Positions 7,024-13,740 of a DNA stretch of 13,740 bases are shown here, piece by piece. This stretch comes from G023898405 sp964368985 (GTDB lineage: Bacteria > Myxococcota > UBA727 > JABDBI01): positions 1 through 13,740 of the forward strand of contig CAYJDW010000071.1 in the NCBI GenBank assembly GCA_964368985.1. The letters are read 5' to 3'. The notes under the pieces were generated by a model, which worked only from the letters and a program-made list of their open reading frames with translations, was not told the origin of the DNA and searched no databases. Each line of letters opens with the position of its first letter. The first letter of the stretch is position 1. The translations under genes were made by a program, and so were the position numbers.

Positions 7024-7704
7024 ATGGCGCAGCAAAGTGGTTTTTCTCGTCGAGGATTATTAAAAATGGGAGGCCTTGGCGTGGTCGGCTTAGGGGCAGG
7101 AAGCCTCATGGCGAATAATATAGCCGCTGTATGCGGCCTGACACCAAAGCAGCCCGAGGGGCCTTTTTATCCCATCGCCGATCAACCCGACAAGAATACA
7201 GATCTAACCTTGGTCGATGGTAAAACCCGCATGGCAAGCGGCCAGCTTATTTATCTCAGCGGAAAAGTGACTGACCAACATTGTGTTGCAGTAAAAAAAG
7301 CCGTGGTGGAAATTTGGCAAGCCTGCGCATCAGGCCGCTACAATCACCCCGGCGATGAAGAAAATCCCAGCCCCCTCGATGAGAATTTTCAATACTGGGG
7401 AATTGCCGCCACCAATGACGAAGGTTTATATAGCTTTAAAACCATCATCCCCGGCCACTACGAAGCCGGCCCCGGCTGGATTCGCCCGCCCCATGTGCAC
7501 TACAAAGTACATAAAAGAGGCTATCGCGAACTGATTACTCAAATGTATTTTACTGGCAACATTTATAACGAGGGTGACCGCATATTAAGAGAAATCCCAA
7601 AAAGCGATTGGCCCTCGGTGGTACGCGATTTAAGCCCGCTTCCATCGGAAAACGATCGCGCTACCTTTGCTGTTAGTTTTGATATTTCGTTGGTGAAATT
7701 GTAA
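7024..7704 (+). CDS. Tat-exported intradiol ring-cleavage dioxygenase
   Basis: A 226-residue intradiol dioxygenase, the family of protocatechuate 3,4-dioxygenase beta and catechol 1,2-dioxygenase. These Fe(III) enzymes split a catechol ring between the two hydroxyls. The N-terminus has a twin-arginine signal, SRRGLLK (8-14), followed by a Gly/Ala/Leu-rich hydrophobic stretch, so the folded enzyme should be exported to the periplasm. The likely iron ligands are all present: Tyr106 (GRYNHPGD), Tyr146 (PGHYEAGPG) and His157/His159 (RPPHVHY), with the catalytic Arg at 154. An AGGGGG ribosome binding site at 7013-7018 sets the start. No partner alpha subunit or further ring-cleavage gene lies nearby. 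Exported members are often annotated as 'protocatechuate 3,4-dioxygenase beta', but the substrate cannot be read from the sequence. Divergent transcription from the LysR gene suggests control by it. Confidence 0.9.
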   Translation: MAQQSGFSRRGLLKMGGLGVVGLGAGSLMANNIAAVCGLTPKQPEGPFYPIADQPDKNTDLTLVDGKTRMASGQLIYLSGKVTDQHCVAVKKAVVEIWQACASGRYNHPGDEENPSPLDENFQYWGIAATNDEGLYSFKTIIPGHYEAGPGWIRPPHVHYKVHKRGYRELITQMYFTGNIYNEGDRILREIPKSDWPSVVRDLSPLPSENDRATFAVSFDISLVKL

Positions 7705-7808
7705 GGCCTGAAAATTAGTGGCTAAAAAGTCTCGCTTGGCTGGAAGATCAGCATGCGGTTCCTCGCTCGAACTTCCTATCCATCAGTTAGCCGTAAAACG
7801 CTGATTTA

Positions 7809-7881
7809 TGTCGTCCCCGCGAAGGCGGGGGATCCAGCAAAGTGGCATAAAGACTGGATCCAAGGCCTTCGGGGGACGACA
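7809..7881. repeat. REP-like long imperfect palindrome
   Basis: Left arm 7809-7837 starts TGTCGTCCCCGCGAAGGC and ends GGATCCAG. Right arm 7854-7881 starts CTGGATCC and ends GGGGGACGACA. The arms are near-perfect reverse complements of about 28 bp around a 16-bp spacer, differing at four or five places. The left arm itself contains the smaller palindrome CCCCGCGAAGGCGGGG. This is the well-known type of dispersed proteobacterial intergenic palindrome. It lies about 105 bp after the dioxygenase stop and could also act as a transcript-stabilising or terminating hairpin. The remaining DNA between 7705 and 7930 shows nothing else I can name. Confidence 0.75.
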
Positions 7882-7933
7882 AGGTGGCGGGAAAATCTGA
7901 TAGTTAGCAACTTGGGTTAATTAGACGTCTTGC

Positions 7934-7982
7934 TTTATCTGCAGTTTATCTGCATAGTTTTAATGCTGCCCATGCAGATAAA
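7934..7982. promoter_or_regulatory. Three TTTATCTGCA operator-like elements upstream of fic
   Basis: TTTATCTGCA occurs at 7934-7943 and again as TTTATCTGCAT at 7945-7955, 11 bp apart and so on one face of the helix. The inverted copy ATGCAGATAAA lies at 7972-7982, only 12 bp before the fic start codon and touching the likely ribosome binding site (AAGAG, 7981-7985). A fourth nine-base match, TTTATCTGC, is at 9140-9148 just past the gene. The most likely binder is the winged-helix C-terminus of the Fic protein itself, giving autorepression, but this is inference. Confidence 0.55.
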
Positions 7983-7993
7983 GAGCCGATAAC

Positions 7994-9097
7994 ATGCCGA
8001 TAAAATTTGAGCCAAACTACAAAATTACGCCTAAGATCCTGAATTTCCTCATGCGTATTGAGGCCGCAAAGGAAAGAGTCCTGCATTTGCCTTTGAGTCC
8101 AACGGTCCTGAGTTCTTTAAGGGAGACGGCACGCCTTTTTACCACCCATTATTCCACCATGATCGAAGGCAACCGGCTCGATCCGAATCAAATTGAAGTG
8201 GTTTTAAAGCATGAGGGCCATTTTCCTGGGCGCGAGCGCGATGAGCATGAAGTAAAAGGCTATTATGCCGCTCTGGCTCAGGTTGAGAGTTGGGCTCGGG
8301 CTGCTGATAATAACGTGAATGAAAAAATGATCCAAAGCCTTCATGCCTTAGTGATGTCGAATGGTAAAACCAAAGTTAAGCCCACTGAATATCGAGATGG
8401 CCAAAATGTCATTCGGGATGCCAGATCTCGAACCATTGTTTACATGCCACCCGAAGCCAAAGATGTACCGGCTTTGATGGCGGCAATGGTGACTTTTATC
8501 AATAAAAACCTGGAGCTGCCTTGTCCTCTTATGGCGAGTATTATTCATTATCAGTTTGCGACGATTCACCCCTATTATGATGGCAATGGCCGGACCGCCA
8601 GATTATTAACGACCCTGGTTTTGCATTTGGGCGGATATGACTTAAAAGGCCTCTATTCTTTGGAAGAATATTATGCCCGCAACCTGGGTGCTTATTATGA
8701 AGCAATAAGTATTGGCGATTCTCACAATTATTATCTCGGGCGGGCACAAGCCGACATAACCAAATGGATTGAATATTTTTCCGAAGGAATGGCGATTTCC
8801 TTCGAGAACATTCTGAAACATATGAGTGTTGCCGATAACAAAGGTTTAGCTGATCAAGATGCAATCCTAAGAAAGCTCGATCCACGCCAACGCAGAGCCC
8901 TCGAGTTATTTCAGAAGTTTGAAACTGTCACTAGCGCTCAAATAGCTGAACTATTCGGATTCAAACCAAGAAGGAGTGCCGCAATTTGCGCGGATTGGGT
9001 TCATAAAGGTTTTTTGGAGATAGCAGATTTATCAAATAAAGGAAGAAAATACAGGCTTTCACCTCTCTATCAGGGGCTGATAATTTCCGATTTTTGA
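7994..9097 (+). CDS. Class II Fic-domain AMP-transferase with C-terminal winged helix
   Basis: A 367-residue Fic-family protein, which typically transfers AMP from ATP to hydroxyl side chains of target proteins. The catalytic motif HPYYDGNGRTAR (192-203) is complete, including His192, the Asp-Gly-Asn-Gly loop and Arg203. The N-terminal inhibitory helix motif STMIEGN (54-60) matches S/T-x-x-x-E-G/N, so the protein is auto-inhibited in cis (class II). The beta-hairpin flap that docks targets is probably RDARSRTIVYMPP (141-153). The last about 75 residues (TSAQIAELFGFKPRRSAAICADW…) look like a winged helix-turn-helix, common in this subgroup. Three repeated elements just upstream suggest self-regulation. 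No separate antitoxin gene is adjacent, as expected for class II. Cellular targets are unknown. Confidence 0.93.
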   Translation: MPIKFEPNYKITPKILNFLMRIEAAKERVLHLPLSPTVLSSLRETARLFTTHYSTMIEGNRLDPNQIEVVLKHEGHFPGRERDEHEVKGYYAALAQVESWARAADNNVNEKMIQSLHALVMSNGKTKVKPTEYRDGQNVIRDARSRTIVYMPPEAKDVPALMAAMVTFINKNLELPCPLMASIIHYQFATIHPYYDGNGRTARLLTTLVLHLGGYDLKGLYSLEEYYARNLGAYYEAISIGDSHNYYLGRAQADITKWIEYFSEGMAISFENILKHMSVADNKGLADQDAILRKLDPRQRRALELFQKFETVTSAQIAELFGFKPRRSAAICADWVHKGFLEIADLSNKGRKYRLSPLYQGLIISDF

Positions 9098-9341
9098 AGC
9101 CTGCCGTTATTTGATTAAAATTTATTACCAAATGATGTTTTTATCTGCTCAAAATAATAAAAAATAAGTAAAGTAATAGTGAATTAAATAAAACTTTTCC
9201 GGAGATGAAATACCCTTCTCTTTGAGATGGGCTAAAAGATTATCCCCCATTGCAATGACAACAGGCTAATGTATGCTGCCCAAGGATCCAGGCGATAAAT
9301 TCCGGTTGCCTGAAATGAGTGTAATTATTATCAAATATTAG
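9098..9341. other. AT-rich intergenic stretch between fic and the repeat lipoprotein gene
   Basis: No gene seen. It holds a single TTTATCTGC match at 9140-9148 to the fic upstream elements. From about 9249 to 9292 there are fragments resembling the dispersed palindromic repeat in reverse orientation: GCAATGACA, then GGATCCAGG. No convincing terminator hairpin follows fic. Confidence 0.4.
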
Positions 9342-9350
9342 TGATATAAT
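9342..9350 (+). promoter_or_regulatory. Extended -10 promoter for the repeat lipoprotein
   Basis: TGATATAAT fits an extended -10 element (TGnTATAAT) with a perfect TATAAT at 9345-9350. No good -35 lies at the right distance, which extended -10 promoters tolerate. Transcription would start near 9357, leaving a leader of about 50 bases before the ATG at 9408. Confidence 0.5.
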
Positions 9351-9407
9351 TTAAGATTATTTACGGTGTATTAATTGATAGTTATGCCAATTAGGAAAGA
9401 GAGTACT

Positions 9408-12400
9408 ATGTTAAAGAATTTAATAATAAGTCTTATATTTTCGTCTTCTGCATTAATAATGACCTCCTGCGGGGGCGGAAAAGATACCGCAGATCCTGCT
9501 GCTTCAGACCAAAAAGCCGAAGTTTTAGAAACGAAAGGCGTTCTTGGGGCAGAGACTTATCAATTATTTCAAAGTGCGGTTAAAGCTCATCCTGAGAAAG
9601 TAAAAGAAATTAATGAATTAATGCGAAAAGCCAAACAGATCGCTGGCAAGACTTTTGCCAATAAAACCGAGCGCGATGCTAACATCGATAGCCTCATTGG
9701 TGCGCTCGCAGTTGCCGGTATTGATGCTTCTAAGATTAAAGTTTCGCTCCAAAAAGATAAAAAATTAGTGGATAATCCGCCGCCCGCAGGACTTGACCCC
9801 CAAGGCGCGCTTGGGCCTCAGACTTATAAATTGTTTACTGATGCGTTCGCGGCGCATGGGGATCAGCTGGCGGCTTTGAATGCATTGTTGGCAAAAGTAA
9901 CGCCGATTTACGAGAATGCAGCTGGTACCTATGTACTCAAAGCAGATCGTGATGCCGCTTTGGCAGCTCTTCCTGCTTTGGCCGCTGGTGCTAACGTAGC
10001 TGGTATTACTGCCGTAAGTTTGGGAAATGCCATGCAAACTGCGAGCGATAGACCTTTGCCTTTGGTAATGCCTGCGGGTCTAAACGCGGCACTGCTTGTT
10101 TTCGGACCTGCGACGAACTTGGCTTTCACCAACGCAGCAGCGGGAGCGAATGCAGCGCAAATCGCCGCCCTTAATGCTTTGTTAGCAGCTGTAGCGCCGA
10201 TTTATGCAAATGCNNNNNNNNNNNNNNNNNNNNNNNNNNNNNNNNNNNNNNNNNNNNNNNNNNNNNNNNNNNNNNNNNNNNNNNNNNNNNNNNNNNNNNN
10301 NNNNNNNNNNNNNTTACTGCGGTAAGTTTGGGAAATGCCATGCAAACCGTTGGCGATAGACCTTTGCCCCCAGACGGTTTTGATCCTGCGAACCTTATAG
10401 CTGGAGCAGTCAACACTAATCAACTCTTTACCGATGCAGCAGCTGTTGTGGCTAATGCCGCCTACTTCGGCAACTTTAATGCTCTTCTGCAAGGCCTTGT
10501 GATCTCTTATAATTACAATGCCTATAATGACAAGGCTGAGCGTGATGCCGACATAGACCCCATTGTTGGCGTTGTTGGGGGGCTCGGAACGATCACCGCC
10601 GATCAAATCAAAGACGCGATGCAACTGGATAATCCTTTGCTTGAAGATCGCACCGGGCTGGAAAATAGTGCAGGAGTGCTCGGAGCGACAGCTCAGCTCT
10701 TTACAAATGCCGGTGCTCCCGCAGCTGGTCTCGACGGCCCTACCATCAATCAACTCAATACTTTGTTAACACAAGTGAAAGTGATTTATGCCGATGCTGG
10801 AAATGCCTATGCCACTAAAGCAGATCGTGATGCCGCTATTGATGGCCTTGGGATTCCTGTTGCTGGTGTAGCCGGAATTACCGCTGCTCAGCTTAAAGCG
10901 GCAATGCAAACTGACAAAGAACTGATTTTGGATCCCGTGGAGGCAGGGCTAGTTCCAGCCGTTCATGCGGCAGTTGTAGATGTAGCTCATCATGCAGCAC
11001 CGTTAACTCCAACACAACTTAATGTTATGATGGGATCGGTACGAACAGCTATAGCTAACAATCCAGTCGTCAACCCAGCTACCCTTAATAACAGAAGGGA
11101 TGGGATTAATTGGGTGAACCTCGCTGATCCAGGCCATACCGCCGCTATTAATATTGCCGTTGACGCCGCCCATCCGATGTTCACAAATCCTGGTTTTGCG
11201 GTGGGAAGCAACCTTTTGAATCTATTCGTTAATAATGTAGCTGCGCATACAGCTGAGAGTCTCGCATTTAATAATCTGATAAACCAAGTTTGGGGAATTT
11301 ATAGAGACGCAACAACTGGCGCCAATAGAATTTATTTCAGCAAAACTAGAAGAAATATGGAAGTGGATACAATTGCCGACCTGCAAGGTGGCGCAGCCCC
11401 AATAGGTATAACTGCGGCCGCTATTAAGGCTGCATGGGAAGCAGATGCTGCAGCTGCGGGTGTAAATCTTCCGGATCTTACTCCTCAAGCAAGCACAGGT
11501 TTAGATGGTGGAACCTATGATGCTATCCATGATGATGCTAATATTACCAACGAACAAAAAGAAACTTTGTTTTCTTCCATCCTAGCTACCGCCCAGGCTC
11601 GTCCGAGAAGAGTGGCTGCAGTTGGTGATGCTGACTATGAGGGTAGTAGAAATGCCCTCGTTGAAGATAATGTTAGAGTGGCGCTTGGTTTAGCTCCTAG
11701 ACCTGCGCCGGTGGGACTACAATCAACTCAGGACTTGATTGATGCTATTAATGCGGGTCTGGAAGCTTGGCAGCCTGCCGGGATTGTTGGCGGAATAAAT
11801 CATGCTTTGTCGTTAAAACCTGCGATAATGGCTGATAATGTTTATGCGGCCATTACGAGCTTTTTCTCGCCCGTTCCCGATCAAGCACGGCCTTCAAATA
11901 CCGATATGAATATGATGATAGCGTATTTGAAAGCAACAATGTATGAAGCTCGACCCCAACCACGTGATCTGGATGCCTTCATGGATCTGCTGGTTGGTGT
12001 TCATAATGGTGGTGTATTAGACTGGTCTTGGGCTGGGCCTTGGGTAAATGTAATTAAACTAGCCTTAGCAGACCTAACTTCGGGCATTGTTAATTTGGCC
12101 ATTAATCCGGGTATTGATAATAATCTCTACGATTATGTAGTTGGGGTTCCTGCAAATCCGTTGGTTATTCATGGTCTGGCTCTTAGCAATGCTGAGAAGA
12201 ACGACGTTCTTACTGCATTGTTCACCGCCACCACCCCAGTCACCCCCGTTCACACGCGCTTGAGACTCATTATTGGAGCCCTCCGGGATGTAAATATCAG
12301 AGCTGCAGACCCTGCTCAAAAGGTAATCATCAGGGACTTACTGAGGAGGTTTAGAAATGCTCATCCTGCGACTCTTCCCGCCGGCGCGGCTGGAGTTGCA

Positions 12401-12622
12401 TGGCATAAAGCAACAGTAACTTCGGTTGCGGCAAATGGTGATGCAGAGATAGTTAAGACTATACCTGCTGGTGGTCTTAGAAAGGTTTTCTTGCGAAAGA
12501 ACCAACAGCAAGGGGTGCCTCTTGAAGTGAATGATAAAGTGACGATAAGCCCAACAACGAGTGGTGCCATTACTTTAGATGTGACAGGCAATGGCTTACT
12601 GGATTGGGAACCCCATCCCTAG
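9408..12622 (+). CDS. Large repeat-containing lipoprotein, interrupted by an assembly gap
   Basis: I do not recognise this family. The start at 9408 is set by AGGAAAGAGAG upstream and a lipoprotein signal, MLKNLIISLIFSSSALIMTSC, with the lipid-modified residue at Cys21. An Ala/Asn-rich protein follows, built from diverged units of about 90 residues beginning near 9537, 9804, 10085, 10403 and 10673. Each unit reads roughly LF..A..A…N.LL…IY…KADRDA.I..L…GITA..L..AMQ. Units after about 10945 are more diverged. The last about 75 residues (after AWHKATVTSV) look like a separate small beta-domain. A run of 100 N (10214-10313) cuts unit three; the frame differs by two across the nominal gap, but both sides share GITAVSLGNAMQT, so one gene is likely. 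Expected location is the outer membrane or surface; role unknown. A strong terminator follows. Confidence 0.8.
9537..10945 (+). repeat. Tandem coding repeats of about 270 bp
   Basis: Five recognisable units start near 9537, 9804, 10085, 10403 and 10673. Spacing is 267 bp for the first, about 281 for the second and 270 for the fourth; the third contains the gap. Units two and three are nearly identical at the DNA level around GGGAAATGCCATGCAAAC (10022 and 10330 regions), while units one, four and five have diverged. The recurring protein core is (T/A)(E/D)RDA.I followed by GITA and AMQ. Confidence 0.75.
10214..10313. other. Assembly gap of 100 N
   Basis: Exactly 100 N, the usual placeholder for a gap of unknown size. 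It lies in the most similar pair of tandem repeats, so it probably hides one or more unresolved repeat copies. The length and frame of the surrounding gene cannot be trusted across it. Confidence 0.98.
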
Positions 12623-12643
12623 TACCTGACGCTCTGGTTTATC

Positions 12644-12689
12644 AAAGCCAACAAAAAAGCCCTGGATCCGGGGCTTTTTTGTTGGCTTT
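12644..12689 (+). terminator. Rho-independent terminator with a perfect 19-bp stem
   Basis: AAAGCCAACAAAAAAGCCC (12644-12662) pairs perfectly with GGGCTTTTTTGTTGGCTTT (12671-12689) around an eight-base loop, TGGATCCG, and is followed by further T residues on the plus strand. It lies 21 bp after the lipoprotein stop. On the minus strand the T tract is shorter, but the stem could also stop the gene that ends at 12817. Confidence 0.9.
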
Positions 12690-12717
12690 TTCACAAGCCT
12701 AAGCTCCGCATGTCAAT

Positions 12718-12748
12718 CGTCATTGCAAGCCCAGCGCGGCAATCCAGG
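12718..12748. repeat. Dispersed palindromic repeat copy
   Basis: The copy begins CGTCATTGCAAGC and ends GCGGCAATCCAG, with GTCATTGC and GGCAATCCAG flanking a GC-rich centre. This is the commonly seen CGTCATTGCGAG…GGCAATCCAG type of intergenic element. A weak related fragment, CGTCATAGCGAG, is at 13343-13354. Confidence 0.55.
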
Positions 12749-12816
12749 CGCAGTACTATCAATGCAATAATAAGTTCAGCTGGGCTCAACAAGCGAAGAG
12801 GAAAACCTAATCCAAC

Positions 12817-13152
12817 TTATCCCGCCCGCGTCGCAAAACACCCACACCCAACGGTTATTTTTCTAACCACCCCATCCTGCATTTCCCGCCATTCATAAAG
12901 CCAAGAAAACCTTTCCTTCCTCGCTTCATCACACCGAATATACCCAATCATGCAGACCCTAGGCTGGCGGAATTGGCCTTCAGCCAGGCAGGCGCAGCTG
13001 CCGACATCGTCGAAATAAAGCTTGGTGCCCGCGCCACATTCGGTCTCTGCGCCCTGGTTTTGGCAGATTGCGTTGGTCGCTGGCGAAAGTTCGATACCGG
13101 CAAAGGCGAGGATGGGGAGGCTGAAAATAAGTCCGGTGAGCAGAAATTTCAT
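12817..13152 (-). CDS. Small secreted cysteine-rich protein
   Basis: The 111-residue protein has a clear Sec signal peptide, MKFLLTGLIFSLPILAFA, with likely cleavage after AFA (residue 18). The mature part of about 93 residues has eight cysteines (30, 39, 53, 55, 67, 74, 103, 105), including a C-x-C pair at 53/55 and another at 103/105. An even number in an exported protein suggests four disulfides. A GAGGA ribosome binding site lies five bases before the ATG. I do not recognise the family and see no catalytic motif. The gene is convergent with the repeat lipoprotein and divergent from the lipoprotein at the right edge. A 10-bp hairpin lies in its leader. Longer plus-strand frames overlapping it lack any support. 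Confidence 0.75.
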   Translation of the reverse strand: MKFLLTGLIFSLPILAFAGIELSPATNAICQNQGAETECGAGTKLYFDDVGSCACLAEGQFRQPRVCMIGYIRCDEARKERFSWLYEWREMQDGVVRKITVGCGCFATRAG

Positions 13153-13170
13153 GGGGGTCCTCAGAAATTT

Positions 13171-13193
13171 AGGGGCAAAAAAGTTTTGCCCCT
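13171..13193 (-). promoter_or_regulatory. Leader hairpin upstream of the cysteine-rich protein gene
   Basis: AGGGGCAAAA (13171-13180) and TTTTGCCCCT (13184-13193) form a perfect 10-bp stem with a three-base loop. On the minus strand it ends eight bases before the GAGGA ribosome binding site. It is not followed by a long T run on either strand, so a translation-control or mRNA-stability element is more likely than a terminator. Function not shown. Confidence 0.45.
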
Positions 13194-13495
13194 TAGTTAT
13201 TCTTGGGAGTTTCCAAATTTGGAGCTTATTTCGGCTAAAAAATACTTAATGTATTAATTTAGGGTGCTGGCGTTTTAGAGGCATAACAATGTCCAAGAGC
13301 TTTAGGGACACGCCCTGGGCTACTAGAATAGTTAAACTTATCCGTCATAGCGAGTGCATGCGACTTGGCCGCCACACTCCTGAGTCCCTCGCCATGATCT
13401 GGGTTTTCGGTTGTTGTTGACAGCGGTGATCCAACCTATAATGTTAAAATAGGAAATATAGAATGTTTTATTTGAAATGGTTCAGGGTATATTAT
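13194..13495. other. Intergenic region between divergent genes
   Basis: No gene seen. It holds a 10-bp palindrome, CCAAATTTGG, near 13214, an AT-rich tract around 13240, a weak palindromic-repeat fragment at 13343-13354, and the promoter-like elements of the rightmost gene. Confidence 0.4.
13414..13442 (+). promoter_or_regulatory. Candidate sigma-70 promoter for the right-edge lipoprotein
   Basis: A perfect TATAAT at 13437-13442 has TTGTTG at 13414-13419 with 17-bp spacing. A consensus TTGACA at 13417-13422 is also present but only 14 bp from the -10, which is too close. It lies 53 bp before the chosen start codon. Confidence 0.5.
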
Positions 13496-13740
13496 ATGTT
13501 ATTCTCTATGAGAACTTATGCGTTTTATATTGTTATAGCTGGGGTTGTTATCATGACGGGTTGCCCCGGTGAGGTCAGCTCGAACCAGAAAGCAGGCGAA
13601 AACACACCCGACACTCCTGATGGGAAGCCTGCCCCCACCAAACCAACACGGAATGAGGACCCTGGGCGTGATGGCCCTAAAGACCCGATAAAGAATCATG
13701 TGCCTGATTCCGAGCGTCTAGATAGCCTTTTATTTGAGCG
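13496..13740 (+). CDS. Lipoprotein, N-terminal part only (runs off the right edge)
   Basis: The frame is open from the ATG at 13496 to the window end (81 codons), without a stop. The signal sequence is MLFSMRTYAFYIVIAGVVIMTGC, with the lipid-modified residue at Cys23, followed by a Pro/Gly/Asp/Lys-rich, probably unstructured linker (TPDTPDGKPAPTKPTRN…DPGRDGPKDP). AGGG lies eight bases before this ATG. An in-frame upstream ATG at 13463 with AGGA before it is possible but would give a long n-region; an inner ATG at 13508 has no ribosome binding site. The signal end (IMTGC) resembles that of the large repeat lipoprotein (IMTSC), so the two may be related, but the visible mature part shows none of the repeat motif. 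Confidence 0.75.
   Translation, partial: MLFSMRTYAFYIVIAGVVIMTGCPGEVSSNQKAGENTPDTPDGKPAPTKPTRNEDPGRDGPKDPIKNHVPDSERLDSLLFE

Noticed and set aside
9537..10945. CRISPR array or non-coding tandem repeat
   Set aside because: The units are about 270 bp, diverged, in frame and coding; there are no short identical repeats with unique spacers.
10328..12622. Separate gene starting at the TTG after the assembly gap
   Set aside because: The sequence before the TTG continues the repeat motif (ITAVSL) in the same frame, so this is the continuation of the lipoprotein gene.
12710..13257. Plus-strand frames of 62 to 94 residues opposite and beside the cysteine-rich protein
   Set aside because: The first begins within a palindromic repeat and the others are antisense to a frame with a clear signal peptide and ribosome binding site.

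Overview
The window looks like chromosomal DNA from a Gram-negative bacterium. It has a Tat-exported periplasmic enzyme, two lipoprotein signal peptides, a LysR regulator, a BolA protein and dispersed palindromic repeats of the 'CGTCATTGC…GCAATCCAG' or 'GTCGTCCCC…GGATCCAG' kind common in proteobacteria. The BolA and repeat style would fit an alphaproteobacterium, but this is a guess; no rRNA or other phylogenetic marker is present. Base composition looks to be in the mid-40s % G+C by eye, with clear local departures. It is a draft assembly: a block of exactly 100 N lies inside a repeat-rich gene.

Left edge (1-858): AT-rich DNA holding a decayed type II toxin-antitoxin pair on the minus strand. 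The BrnT-like toxin (about 824-539) carries an in-frame stop and a frameshift. The CopG-type antitoxin (558-291) has a one-base frameshift near its C-terminus. The remains reach almost to the start of the next operon.

Catabolic operon (859-6104, plus strand): five tightly spaced genes. The first three encode the 2Fe-2S, molybdenum and FAD subunits of a xanthine oxidase-family enzyme. The FAD subunit has the extra C-X15-C-X7-C-X8-C [4Fe-4S] loop of 4-hydroxybenzoyl-CoA reductase, so the complex is best read as HcrCAB/HbaBCD-like rather than xanthine dehydrogenase. A catalytically degenerate polysaccharide-deacetylase-fold protein and a BolA protein follow. BolA suggests a link to Fe-S cluster supply for this three-cluster enzyme.

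Regulator and dioxygenase (6075-7704): a LysR-type regulator, convergent with and overlapping bolA, is divergent from a Tat-exported intradiol ring-cleavage dioxygenase. Their 91-bp intergenic region contains a T-N11-A dyad. With the upstream operon this makes a small aromatic-compound region.

Accessory part (7705-13740): a palindromic repeat; a class II Fic AMP-transferase preceded by three copies of a TTTATCTGCA operator-like element; a very large repeat-built lipoprotein interrupted by the assembly gap and closed by a perfect 19-bp terminator stem; a small eight-cysteine secreted protein on the minus strand with a hairpin in its leader; and the start of a second lipoprotein running off the right edge. 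The repeat lipoprotein is the part least like any family I recognise.
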